Shown one piece after another: positions 28,269 through 36,495 of a DNA stretch of 64,000 bases. Position 1 is the first letter of the stretch, and each line of letters starts with the position of its first letter. The notes below the pieces were generated by a model. That model did not search any database. It saw only the letters and a program-made list of their open reading frames with translations, and was not told the DNA's origin. Both the position numbers and the translations under genes were made by a program. Source of the stretch: Ruania alba. GTDB taxonomy: Bacteria > Actinomycetota > Actinomycetes > Actinomycetales > Beutenbergiaceae. Location: assembly GCF_900105765.1 (NCBI RefSeq), contig NZ_FNTX01000001.1:496001-560000 (forward strand). The letters run 5' to 3'.

Positions 28269-29213
28269 GTGGACTCCGACCTGCTGCCCTTGTCCCGGCC
28301 CGGCGTGGATCGTGACGCTCACCGCCGGAACCATCCCGACCTGATCGAGGAGCTGCGCGCATCCTCGTCCACTCGGGTGGTGCACGTCAGCGACGGACGC
28401 GTGGCCGCTGACCAGGCCACGACCAGCGGGGCCGACCAGCCCCGATTGCGCTGGCACGACCCGGTTCCCGCGGACGCGCTCTGGATCTACCTGGGCCGCG
28501 ACGAGGATGCTGACTACCTCGCGGCGATCACCAGCGAGCAGGCCACGACCGGGCTCGCGCGCGGGATGGACGATCCGCAGGGGGCCGTCACCTCGGCCGA
28601 GCTCCGCATGCTCACCTTGCGCGACATCGGCTGGATGCTCTCCGGAGCGGAGGCCGGTCTGGCGGCAACCGCGCTCGCGCTGGCCAACTGGCACGCCACG
28701 CACGGCTTCTGCCCGCGCTGCGGTGCGGCTACTGACGTGGTGGAATCGGGGTGGGTCCGACGGTGCCCGGACGACGGCTCGCAGCACTTCCCGCGCACCG
28801 ACCCTGCGGTGATCATGGCCATCACCGACCCGGAGGATCGACTGTTGCTGGGCCACGCGGCGCACTGGCCGGAGGGTCAGTTCTCGGTGCCGGCGGGCTT
28901 CGTCGAACCGGGGGAGTCGCTCGAGAGTGCCGTGCGACGCGAGGTGCTCGAGGAGACCGCCGTCCGAGTGCACGAGGTGACCTACGCCGCGAGCCAGCCG
29001 TGGCCGTTCCCCGCCTCGTTGATGTTGGGCTTTCGTGGACGCACCGATGATCGTGAGGCAACCCCCGACGGCGTAGAGGTCACCGCCGCACGGTTCGTCA
29101 CCCGGGAGCAGATCGCCGAGGAGTGGCGCACCGGTCAGACTCGGTTGCCACGGCCCACCTCGATCGCCTGCAGTTTGATCGAGGAGTGGTACGGGCAGCC
29201 GCTGCCGCGTTGA
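28269..29213 (+). CDS. nudC: NAD(+) diphosphatase / RNA-decapping Nudix hydrolase NudC
   Basis: 314 residues from GTG 28269 (AGG ribosome site eight bases upstream; ATG 28251 also in frame). Layout is N-terminal NudC domain, zinc ribbon CPRC near residue 155, then a Nudix box (GFVEPGESLESAVRREVLEE) and the NudC signature SQPWPFPASLM. It hydrolyses NADH to NMNH and AMP and removes NAD caps from RNA. Two departures from the textbook pattern: the second zinc knuckle has one Cys (RRCPDDGSQH), and the Nudix box has Ala instead of the last Gly (EETAV). Confidence 0.87.
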   Translation: MDSDLLPLSRPGVDRDAHRRNHPDLIEELRASSSTRVVHVSDGRVAADQATTSGADQPRLRWHDPVPADALWIYLGRDEDADYLAAITSEQATTGLARGMDDPQGAVTSAELRMLTLRDIGWMLSGAEAGLAATALALANWHATHGFCPRCGAATDVVESGWVRRCPDDGSQHFPRTDPAVIMAITDPEDRLLLGHAAHWPEGQFSVPAGFVEPGESLESAVRREVLEETAVRVHEVTYAASQPWPFPASLMLGFRGRTDDREATPDGVEVTAARFVTREQIAEEWRTGQTRLPRPTSIACSLIEEWYGQPLPR

Positions 29214-29219
29214 GCAGGT

Positions 29220-29480
29220 TCAGCTGAGCCGGGCTTTGACGTCCGCCAGGGACGGGTTCGTCGCCGCGGACCCGTCTGGGAACACGACGGTCGGAACTGT
29301 CTGGTTGCCGCCGTTGACCTGCTCCACGTATGCGGCAGCCTCGGGCGCTTCCTCGATGTTGACCTCGGTGAACGGAATTCCGGCGCTGTCCAGCTGTCCC
29401 TTCAGCCGCCGGCAGTAGCCGCACCAGGTGGTGCTGTAGATGGTGATGCTGCCGGCCTCGGGGAGTGCGGTCGTGCTCAC
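29220..29480 (-). CDS. Mycoredoxin (glutaredoxin-like, CGYC active site)
   Basis: 86 residues with a thioredoxin fold, active site WCGYCRR at about residues 19-25, cis-proline TVPTVVF and the ending NPSLADVKARL. The CGYC motif and size match mycoredoxin-1, which reduces mycothiol mixed disulfides in actinobacteria. It lies convergent with nudC, seven bases away. The same gene family lies next to uvrD2 in mycobacteria. Confidence 0.88.
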   Translation of the reverse strand: MSTTALPEAGSITIYSTTWCGYCRRLKGQLDSAGIPFTEVNIEEAPEAAAYVEQVNGGNQTVPTVVFPDGSAATNPSLADVKARLS

Positions 29481-30027
29481 GGGGTCCTCCAGATGATCGA
29501 GATCGATGACGGCGGCCGGTCGCCTCGGGCGTTCGGCCTCGCCGCGTGCAACGCCTGCGATCAGCTCACTGTTCCCGGGGCCACGGACGCATGGTTGCCG
29601 TCACGTCGATACGTCGAGCGCACCCCGTTGGCAGGTCGGCACTGCTGATCGCGTCCTACTGGTACCTCGGCACTGCTGATTGTGCCCCGCTGGTACTCCG
29701 GCGCGGCTGAGGCAAGTGCAGCGCCGAGACTCGGCGCGACTGGGAGCAGGGCGCAGCGGCCAGTGCATGGACGTGTTCTACACCCCCGAGGCTCAGCAGG
29801 GCTGGGACTGGGGCATCCGTGGGCGTGGTGAATGGCGCTGGTTTGCACTCCGGCACACCCTCGATCTCCTGTCGTCCAACCACGCATCGAGTGCGCTGCG
29901 ATGCGGGTTTGTCCACAGATGTGGGTCCGATGCCCCTTCCCGGGGCGCCTTGTCCACAGGCGCATACCCGATGCACCTTCATCCACAGGTAGAGGCGGAC
30001 TTTTCGTTGCAATACCAACGATTACTC
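29481..30027. other. Gene-free spacer with degenerate direct repeats
   Basis: About 550 bases before the DUF222 gene promoter. Open frames here are short, with no ribosome sites and no recognisable protein. It holds CGGCACTGCTGAT twice, 31 bases apart, with a worn third copy near 29698. The end becomes AT-richer towards 30000. I see no RNA gene. Confidence 0.5.
29637..29680. repeat. Pair of 13-base direct repeats, 31-base period
   Basis: CGGCACTGCTGAT at 29637-29649 and 29668-29680. The flanking bases also partly match (CCTACTGGTAC versus CCGCTGGTAC after each copy), and a diverged third unit follows near 29698-29710. Confidence 0.6.
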
Positions 30028-30056
30028 TTGACTGAGGCGAACAACAGTTCTAGACT
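30028..30056 (+). promoter_or_regulatory. Strong housekeeping-type promoter of the DUF222/HNH gene
   Basis: TTGACT (30028-30033), a 17-base spacer and TAGACT (30051-30056), in a locally AT-rich stretch of a GC-rich genome. It is 47 bases before the ATG, which has a GAGGAGG ribosome site at 30091-30097. Confidence 0.65.
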
Positions 30057-30102
30057 GTGAGGTAGGAAACAGGGCAGGATTCGGGACCGTGAGGAGGCGG
30101 GG

Positions 30103-31656
30103 ATGAGCACCACGACCCACCTGGGCACCACCCCCGCCGAGGCTGTCCGGGACCTGCTGAGCGAACACCTGACCGAGACCGATGCGCCCGGGAAGTTGGC
30201 CGTGGTCACCGCCCTGTTGGATGACGTCCTCGAGACGGACCTGCCCGGGCTGCCTTCCGCGGTGCTGCCTGAGCTGGTGGGTGGGGTGGAGCAGGCGCGA
30301 CGCCGGTTGGACGCCCTCACCACCGCCACCGTCAGTGCGGTCGAAGCCGATGGGACGTGGGCTGTGTCAGGGGCACGCACGATGGCGTCCTGGTGGGCCA
30401 ACGCCACCGGGACTCACGGGGGTAAAGCCCGTGGCCAGGTGCACCTGTCCCGCACCCTGCGCGACCACCTCCCCGCCACCACCATGGCCCTTCGTGCCGG
30501 GGTGATCAGCGGCGACCATGCCGCCGCGTTGGCCAGGCACGCCACCACCACCGACACCTTGCGGGAACGGTTGAGTCACCCCGACGTGGGTGAGGACTTC
30601 CTCGTGGCTCAGGCGCGGGTGTTGGATGCGGACTCCTTCACCCGATTGGTGAAAACCTGGGCGGTGCGGGCTGACCCGGAGGCGGCGGAGCGGAACTGGC
30701 GTGAGGACTCCGCCAAAGAGCACCTCTTCGTCTCGGCCACCACCGCCGGGCGCCGCGTGGATGGGTGGCTCGATGACACCAACGGTCACATCGTGGAGCA
30801 AGCCTTCGCCGCCGTCACCGGTGTGCCCGCCGCTGATGATGAACGCACCCCGTCCCAGCGCAACGCCCACGCCCTGATCACCCTCGCCCAGCACGTCCTC
30901 GACAGTGGCCAGTTCCAACCCACAGCCCGGGTCCGCCCCCACCTCCTCGTCCACGTCCCCGCCGACACCCTGCACCGCCTGACCACCACACCCACCCCCA
31001 TCCCAGACCACCGGCGCCCCCGCTGCACCTGCGCAAGCGAGGCGGGCCCACTCGAGACCGCACTGCCGGGTCTGGACCACACGGCTGGTCACGCGCCGGG
31101 GTGCCCGGCCGACCCGGCCGCCCCGGTGATCAGCTCAACCATCGACCACGAACACCTGGTCGGCGCAGAACCCGCGACCCTGGCTGATGGCACCCCGATC
31201 AGCCACGCCGAACTCGCCCACCTGACCTGTGATGCCGAGTTCACCCGCATCATCCTCAACCCGGCGGGTCAGGTACTGGATGTGGGCCGGGCGCAACGCC
31301 TGCACACTGCCGCCCAGACCAAAGCGATCTGGGCCCGCGACCACCACTGCCAATACCCAGGGTGCACCGCACCACCAGGATTGGGCGAGATCCACCACAG
31401 CACCTGGTGGTCCCGCGGCGGCCACACCAACACCCACCACGGCATCCTGCTCTGCTGGTACCACCACCGCCTGGTCCACCAGCGCGATATCACCATCACC
31501 CGACACCACGACCACTGGCACTTCACCACACCCAGCGGCCACCCCATCAACTACCACCACCCACCACCCTGCGAACAACCAGCCATCCCACCCGAGGAAC
31601 CAGAACCACCGGCACCACCGGGACCACCGGGACCACCCGTCATCCCACGGGAATAA
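30103..31656 (+). CDS. DUF222 / HNH endonuclease domain protein (13E12 repeat family)
   Basis: 517 residues. The N-terminal two thirds are the DUF222 helical domain. The C-terminus carries an HNH site (CQYPGCTAP, EIHHSTWWSRGG, LCWYHHRLVH) with zinc cysteines. A Pro-rich tail ends the protein. Multi-copy relatives are scattered through actinobacterial genomes and are thought to be mobile or selfish nucleases, but this is unproven. Insertion between the mycoredoxin and uvrD2, its own strong promoter, and a coding stretch very rich in CCACCAC-type codons near the end suggest acquisition separately from its neighbours. Confidence 0.82.
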   Translation: MSTTTHLGTTPAEAVRDLLSEHLTETDAPGKLAVVTALLDDVLETDLPGLPSAVLPELVGGVEQARRRLDALTTATVSAVEADGTWAVSGARTMASWWANATGTHGGKARGQVHLSRTLRDHLPATTMALRAGVISGDHAAALARHATTTDTLRERLSHPDVGEDFLVAQARVLDADSFTRLVKTWAVRADPEAAERNWREDSAKEHLFVSATTAGRRVDGWLDDTNGHIVEQAFAAVTGVPAADDERTPSQRNAHALITLAQHVLDSGQFQPTARVRPHLLVHVPADTLHRLTTTPTPIPDHRRPRCTCASEAGPLETALPGLDHTAGHAPGCPADPAAPVISSTIDHEHLVGAEPATLADGTPISHAELAHLTCDAEFTRIILNPAGQVLDVGRAQRLHTAAQTKAIWARDHHCQYPGCTAPPGLGEIHHSTWWSRGGHTNTHHGILLCWYHHRLVHQRDITITRHHDHWHFTTPSGHPINYHHPPPCEQPAIPPEEPEPPAPPGPPGPPVIPRE

Positions 31657-31742
31657 AGCCACCCCACGGGATGGCCCGGACGCGCACGCGCACGCTCGAG
31701 GACTACGCCCGCCACGAGGAAGGGCGGCACCAGGAGCGGCAC

Positions 31743-31764
31743 GAGCGCGCGCCGAAGCGCGCTC
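31743..31764 (+). terminator. Hairpin downstream of the DUF222 gene
   Basis: GAGCGCGC (31743-31750), loop GCCGAA, GCGCGCTC (31757-31764). Lies 87 bases after the stop. The rest of the 276-base gap to uvrD2 shows nothing else. Confidence 0.4.
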
Positions 31765-31932
31765 ATCTCTCAGCACCCGCGAGTGCCCAGGAGCGCAGCC
31801 ATGCCCAGTCAAGGCCACCGGTCACCACCGGCGTGAGACTCACGCTCCGCACGATCCGCAAATCTCCACGCCGTCATCAGGAACCGAAACTCGACACAGT
31901 CCAGGAGAGCAGGGTGTGGACACGCCAGAGCG

Positions 31933-33999
31933 ATGTCGGCCCCGGCTGCGACAATCGAGTCGATGTCTGCCGATCAGCTTCTCGATGCGCTCGACCCCGA
32001 TCAACGCGCTGTCGCCGAACAGCTCACCGGTCCGGTGTGTGTGCTCGCTGGTGCCGGTACCGGGAAGACCCGCGCGGTGACCTACCGGATCGCCCACGGG
32101 GTGCACGTCGGCGCGTACAACCCGCAGACCGTTCTCGCCGTCACGTTCACTGCGCGGGCGGCGGGGGAGATGCGCACCCGGTTGCGAGACCTGGGTGTCG
32201 GTGGGGTGCAGGCCCGCACCTTCCACGCCGCCGCGCTGCGCCAGCTCTCCTACTTCTGGCCCAGCGCGATCGGCGGCGGTGTGCCACGCATCGCCGAGCA
32301 CAAGGCGCCGTTGATCGGTGAAGCTGCCGGCCGTCTCGGGCTGTCGGTGGACCGGCTCGCCATCCGTGACCTCGCGGCAGAGGTGGAGTGGGCGAAGGTC
32401 TCCATGATCACTCCGGATGACTACCCGCGAGCCTCGGCCGCCTCGGACCGCAGCGGTGTGGCCGGCTTCGATCCGACCACCATCGCCCGGCTGCTCTCGG
32501 TGTACGAGGACGCCAAGACCGACCGCAATGTCATCGATTTCGAGGACGTCCTCCTGCTCACGGTCGGCATTCTCTCCGAACGTCCGGACGTGGCTGACAC
32601 CGTGCGGCGCCAGTACCGCCATTTCGTGGTGGACGAGTTCCAGGACGTCTCGCCGTTGCAGCACCGGTTGCTCGAGCTGTGGCTCGGCGGCAGGGACGAC
32701 CTGTGCGTGGTGGGTGACGCCGCCCAGACCATCTACTCCTTCACTGGCGCCACCGCTCGCTATCTGACGGAGTTTCCCCGCACGTACCCGGAGGCGACTG
32801 TGGTTCGCCTGGTGCGCGACTACCGCTCCACCCCACAGGTGGTCTCTCTGGCCAACGCCCTGCTCGCGCGGGCCGGTCGCTACCGGTCGGCTGCGTCAGT
32901 TGAACTGCAGGCGCAGCGTCCCTCCGGTCCGGCGGTCAGGTTCGAGGCGCACGACGATGCTGAGTCCGAGGCGACCGCCGTTGCGGCACGAGCGGCCGAA
33001 CTGATCCGTAGTGGCGTGTCGGCCAGTGAGATCGCCGTCCTCTACCGCACGAACGCCCAGTCCGAAGCCTACGAGCAGGCGCTCAGCCAGGCTGGGATCG
33101 GCTATCTGGTTCGTGGCGGAGAACGCTTCTTCTCCCGCAAAGAGGTCCGGGACGCGATCGTGTTGCTGCGCGGGGCGGTCCGTAGCCAAGGGGAGTCCAC
33201 CCTTCCGGAGGTCGTACGCGACGTGCTCACCAGCGCCGGATGGGCGCCCGAGCCGCCGGCCGCACGTGGCGCCGTGCGCGAGCGGTGGGAGTCGCTGAAC
33301 GCGCTGGTGCAGCTCGCCGACGACCTTCACCACACCCGGGGGGCCGATCTGGCGCAACTGGTGGCCGAGCTGGGGGAGCGGTCCGCCGCCCAGCACGCTC
33401 CCACGGTCGACGGCGTCACGCTTGCCTCGCTGCACGCCGCGAAAGGGCTGGAGTGGGACGCGGTGTTCCTGGTGGGAGCCAGCGACGGGCTCCTACCGAT
33501 CTCGATGGCCGAAACCGATGAGGCGGTCGCGGAGGAACGGCGCCTGTTGTACGTGGGCATCACCCGTGCCCGCGAGCACCTGCAGATCTCCTACGCCCGG
33601 TCGCGCAACGCCGGAGGCCGCGGCACCCGCCGTCCTTCCCGATTCCTCGACGGAATCTGGCCCTCGGACGAGCGACCGCCCCGCCGGCGGCGCAGCAAGG
33701 GGGCGCGGGCGGAGGCGTTGGCATCCTCCATCGCGGAGGAGGACGCCGACCCGGAGGTGTTCGAACGCTTGCGCGCCTGGCGTGCGCAGACTGCGCAGGA
33801 ACTCGATCGCCCGGCGTTCACCGTGCTGCACGACAGCACCCTCGTCGCGATCGCTGCGGCGCAGCCCACTCACTTGCGTCAACTGGCCATCCTGCGCGGG
33901 ATCGGCCCCACCAAGATCGAGGCATATGGCGCCCAGATCCTGGCCGTCGTCCGCGGTGAAGAGCTCACCGAAGGTGCCCGCTCAGACACTCCTGTATGA
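31933..33999 (+). CDS. uvrD2: UvrD2-type SF1 DNA helicase with HRDC domain
   Basis: 688 residues. Motifs in order: Walker A GAGTGKTRA near 40-48, TFTARAAGEM, VVDEFQDVS, GDAAQTIYSFTGA, TLASLHAAKGLEWDAVF and YVGITRAREHL. A C-terminal HRDC domain follows (about 610-675). Mycobacterial UvrD2 has a four-cysteine zinc module between motor and HRDC. Here that linker (after FLDGIWPSDE) is basic and has no cysteine, so the module is lost. It is otherwise the expected gene beside whiB7. ATG 31963 is an alternative start. Confidence 0.87.
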   Translation: MSAPAATIESMSADQLLDALDPDQRAVAEQLTGPVCVLAGAGTGKTRAVTYRIAHGVHVGAYNPQTVLAVTFTARAAGEMRTRLRDLGVGGVQARTFHAAALRQLSYFWPSAIGGGVPRIAEHKAPLIGEAAGRLGLSVDRLAIRDLAAEVEWAKVSMITPDDYPRASAASDRSGVAGFDPTTIARLLSVYEDAKTDRNVIDFEDVLLLTVGILSERPDVADTVRRQYRHFVVDEFQDVSPLQHRLLELWLGGRDDLCVVGDAAQTIYSFTGATARYLTEFPRTYPEATVVRLVRDYRSTPQVVSLANALLARAGRYRSAASVELQAQRPSGPAVRFEAHDDAESEATAVAARAAELIRSGVSASEIAVLYRTNAQSEAYEQALSQAGIGYLVRGGERFFSRKEVRDAIVLLRGAVRSQGESTLPEVVRDVLTSAGWAPEPPAARGAVRERWESLNALVQLADDLHHTRGADLAQLVAELGERSAAQHAPTVDGVTLASLHAAKGLEWDAVFLVGASDGLLPISMAETDEAVAEERRLLYVGITRAREHLQISYARSRNAGGRGTRRPSRFLDGIWPSDERPPRRRRSKGARAEALASSIAEEDADPEVFERLRAWRAQTAQELDRPAFTVLHDSTLVAIAAAQPTHLRQLAILRGIGPTKIEAYGAQILAVVRGEELTEGARSDTPV

Positions 34000-34007
34000 G
34001 CGATGAG

Positions 34008-34056
34008 AAAAAACTTCGAAAAAAAGTTTGGACCACGGCCGGAGTCGTCATAGGCT
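34008..34056 (+). promoter_or_regulatory. whiB7 promoter with A-tract element
   Basis: A6 (34008-34013) and A7 (34019-34025) tracts sit just before TTGGAC (34028-34033), a 17-base spacer and TAGGCT (34051-34056). An AT-rich element immediately upstream of the -35 box is the known mark of WhiB7-activated promoters, so autoactivation is expected. Such A-runs are very rare elsewhere in this GC-rich window. Confidence 0.75.
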
Positions 34057-34136
34057 GAATCCCGTTCCGAGACAGATGCGAGCCGTCGCCTAGCCAGCGA
34101 GACACGGTTCCTGAGCCGAAGGAGGTGGAAAGCGCA

Positions 34137-34313
34137 GTGGATATGAAGAACCAGATCAGCCCGTCGACGATCGGCGTGCGACTGAGCGACCTGCGCACGT
34201 TCACCTTCGTGCGCCCGCGCTCCGTCGCCGGCCTGATCGGCGTGGCGATCACCGGCTCCGGTGATCCCGCTACCGGCGGCAACACCCCCGGCTCCGCCCC
34301 GGAACTGCTCTGA
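34137..34313 (+). CDS. whiB7 leader upstream reading frame
   Basis: 58 codons from GTG 34137, ten bases after AAGGAGGT (34119-34126), the strongest ribosome site in the region. ATG 34143 is in frame but badly spaced. The peptide is not recognised; it is basic in the middle (RTFTFVRPRS) and Gly/Pro-rich at the end. It lies wholly in the whiB7 leader and stops 23 bases before an intrinsic terminator. Known whiB7 leaders use translation of such a frame to sense ribosome-inhibiting drugs. The regulatory role here is inferred from that arrangement. Confidence 0.75.
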   Translation: MDMKNQISPSTIGVRLSDLRTFTFVRPRSVAGLIGVAITGSGDPATGGNTPGSAPELL

Positions 34314-34336
34314 CAGCACCACTCCTGTAGCAGTTC

Positions 34337-34368
34337 AGGTCGCGGAGCCCCTCACGGGTCCGCGACCT
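34337..34368 (+). terminator. Intrinsic terminator in the whiB7 leader (attenuator)
   Basis: AGGTCGCGGA (34337-34346) pairs with TCCGCGACCT (34359-34368), and inner CCC/GGG extends the stem around loop CTCAC. A T-rich stretch (catttgtgtgtg) follows. It stands between the upstream frame and whiB7, so it would stop transcription unless relieved. Confidence 0.75.
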
Positions 34369-34448
34369 CATTTGTGTGTGAGCCACAGCTCCACCGAGTG
34401 ATGACGGACCTCTCCGGCTCATCACCCACCATGCCTCAGGAGCATCTC

Positions 34449-34817
34449 GTGCAGTACACCTCAGTTCTCGACCAACTCACCCGCGGGGGGTCGGCGACTG
34501 GCTGGAGCTTCCCGTCCTCGTCGATCGACCTCACCGCCGTCGACGATCAACCCCTGCCCTGCCAGGACACCACCACCCAAGACCTCTGGTTCGCTGAGCG
34601 GACCGACGAGATCGAGCGGGCCAAAGCACTCTGCACCGAGTGCCCGCTCAGGGCCGAGTGCCTGGCCGGAGCCCTCGAACGGCGCGAGCCGTGGGGTGTC
34701 TGGGGTGGTGAGGTCTTCGTCGACGGTCAGGTCGTCGCCCGCAAGCGCGGACGCGGCCGCCCCCGCAAGAATGACCCGTACGCGCCGGCCGCCTCACGCA
34801 GCAGTTCCGCTGCGTGA
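34449..34817 (+). CDS. whiB7: WhiB7 iron-sulfur transcriptional regulator
   Basis: 122 residues from GTG 34449, chosen because AGGAG lies six bases upstream; longer frames from 34374, 34401 or 34431 lack this. Four cluster cysteines C38, C62, C65 and C71 bind [4Fe-4S]. The SigA-contact turn GVWGG is at 83-87 and the AT-hook RGRGRPRK at 100-107, which marks WhiB7 rather than other Wbl proteins. It activates intrinsic antibiotic-resistance genes at AT-rich promoters with the housekeeping sigma factor. It is preceded by an A-tract promoter, leader reading frame and terminator. Confidence 0.93.
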   Translation: MQYTSVLDQLTRGGSATGWSFPSSSIDLTAVDDQPLPCQDTTTQDLWFAERTDEIERAKALCTECPLRAECLAGALERREPWGVWGGEVFVDGQVVARKRGRGRPRKNDPYAPAASRSSSAA

Positions 34818-34820
34818 GGC
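34791..34820 (+). terminator. Perfect hairpin across the whiB7 stop codon
   Basis: GCCTCACGCAGC (34791-34802), loop AGTTCC, GCTGCGTGAGGC (34809-34820): a twelve-pair perfect stem spanning the last codons and stop, before the convergent ThiF-like gene. Confidence 0.6.
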
Positions 34821-34830
34821 GCGTCGCCGC

Positions 34831-35838
34831 CTACGCGCTGACCGGCTCGATCAGCGCCGTCACCGTGCACCCGCACTCCGGGTGCGGTCCCCACCTGCGT
34901 ACCTCCGGCACCGGTTGCCACGCCGTCACCTCGAGCGTGGCGCCCTCCGACGCCACTGCCCGACCATCCACGACGGCCAGCAGTTGCTGGGCGGCTAAGG
35001 CAGCGCCTGACCAGGCCAGACTCGTCTCCGTTCCGCGCGGCCTCGTGGCACGAGCGGCGGCCTGTGTCGCGACCGCGGGCCATCGCGGATCGAGCATGCA
35101 CCGGTACAGGTCCAGGCACCGGGTACATGCGCCTAGTCCAGGACGCACCATCGGCCCGACCGTGACCGACAGTTCACCGCTGAGGACGCTCAGGTGCGGG
35201 ACGTCCTCACGCATCAGGTCCCGCACCGCCACCGGGTCCACCACGCTCTGGTGCACGAGCACCACCAGGTCGGGACGTGTCGCCTCGGGTGTGCTCACCC
35301 GGACCCGAGGTGCCGCGGTCCGTAGTATCGGCAGGGCAGCCCGCAGCCGCGAGTGACCCACGTCTGCCGGACGGAACAGCCCGGGTGAGACATCGTGCTC
35401 GGTCACCGTGGCATCGTCCCGGAGCACGAGGGTCCCCACACCCGCCTCCGCGGCGATCAGAGCGGTCTGCAGCCCCAGCCGGTCGAGCCCGCGGATCTCC
35501 ACCACCGCCGTGGCACGGTCAGCGTGGCACTCGATCCCGACGCTGGCGGCACGGTCCCAGTAGCGCCTGTCCGGCCCGTCCTCACCGCCCACCCGCTCAG
35601 TCAACAGGTCCGCGTCCTTCAGCCGACCGATCAACTCCCGCACCTGTGCCGCGCTCATCCCCAAGCGGTTCCCGCGCTCGCGCAGCATCGATACGTCGTA
35701 GACGCGCGATGCGTGCTCGAGCAGCGCCTGAGCGTTCTCGCTCAGCCCGTCCAGCACCACCGCGCACCGTGGGTCCAGGCCGAGCTGGCTCGTCCCGGGC
35801 TCACGCCAATACACCTCATATCCAGGTCGGACTCGCAT
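34831..35838 (-). CDS. ThiF/cyclodehydratase-like protein (Rv3196-type)
   Basis: 335 residues from ATG 35838, with GGAGG just upstream. N-terminal ~110 residues are a winged-helix-like region. Then comes an E1/ThiF-like Rossmann segment (VEIRGLDRLGLQTALIAAEAG) and a zinc-type CTRC pair (GACTRCLDLYRC) with more Cys near the end (ECGCT). Relatives are annotated as bacteriocin cyclodehydratase-like, but no precursor peptide or dehydrogenase lies nearby, so RiPP synthesis is doubtful. A counterpart lies near whiB7 in mycobacteria, suggesting a housekeeping role. The glycine motif for ATP is poorly kept. Confidence 0.7.
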   Translation of the reverse strand: MRVRPGYEVYWREPGTSQLGLDPRCAVVLDGLSENAQALLEHASRVYDVSMLRERGNRLGMSAAQVRELIGRLKDADLLTERVGGEDGPDRRYWDRAASVGIECHADRATAVVEIRGLDRLGLQTALIAAEAGVGTLVLRDDATVTEHDVSPGLFRPADVGHSRLRAALPILRTAAPRVRVSTPEATRPDLVVLVHQSVVDPVAVRDLMREDVPHLSVLSGELSVTVGPMVRPGLGACTRCLDLYRCMLDPRWPAVATQAAARATRPRGTETSLAWSGAALAAQQLLAVVDGRAVASEGATLEVTAWQPVPEVRRWGPHPECGCTVTALIEPVSA

Positions 35839-35938
35839 CTCGCCTCCTCGCGGCGAGCGTGGCACATCGTGGGCTGCCGTCGCCGGGACTCTCCGAGGGC
35901 CTGTGGATAACCCGGCCGACCTGTGCCACGCTGTCGCT

Positions 35939-36466
35939 GTGAGCGCATTGGAGGCGGCCCGCGAGGTGGACGGGGAGACCGTTGTGGTGCGGCGCAGCGC
36001 CCGACGGCGCAAGACCGTCTCCGCGTTCCGTGAGGACGGCTGCACCGTGGTGTCCATCCCGAGCAGGTTCAGCCGCGCGGAGGAGGAGCACTGGGTGCGC
36101 CGGATGCTTGCCCGCTTGGCCGCCTCGGAAGGGCGGCGTTGTCCGGACGCCGATGCGTTGACTGCGCGCGCGCAGGAACTGGCTGCCCGGTACCTCGACG
36201 AACGGGCCGCTCCGACCACCGTGACCTGGGTCAGCAACCAGGGCTCACGGTGGGGGTCGTGCACTCCGGCCAGCGGCACCATCCGGATCTCCGACCGCGT
36301 GCAGGGAATGCCCGGCTGGGTTCTTGACTACGTCCTGTTGCACGAGCTCGCGCACCTCATCGAGCCTGGCCATGACGAGAACTTCTGGGCTCTCGTGAAG
36401 CGCTATCCGCAGACGGAGCGGGCCCGTGGTTTCCTCCTCGGGGTCATCCACGCCGACCAGGGCTGA
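35939..36466 (+). CDS. YgjP-like (DUF45/M48) zinc metallopeptidase
   Basis: 175 residues from GTG 35939. It has the RxSRRRKT-type start, the SNQGSRWGSCTP motif near residue 101 and the zinc site HELAHLIEPGHDENFW. This fits the SprT/YgjP (WLM-like) group of small soluble metallopeptidases. Substrate is unknown. It is divergent from the ThiF-like gene, with 100 bases between starts. Confidence 0.83.
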   Translation: MSALEAAREVDGETVVVRRSARRRKTVSAFREDGCTVVSIPSRFSRAEEEHWVRRMLARLAASEGRRCPDADALTARAQELAARYLDERAAPTTVTWVSNQGSRWGSCTPASGTIRISDRVQGMPGWVLDYVLLHELAHLIEPGHDENFWALVKRYPQTERARGFLLGVIHADQG

Positions 36467-36495
36467 CAGGCGCGAGATCGCTTCCCGCTCTGAAC

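Noticed and set aside
29680-30060. 126-codon frame before the DUF222 gene
   Set aside because: It crosses the repeats and runs through the strong promoter, with no coding signal.
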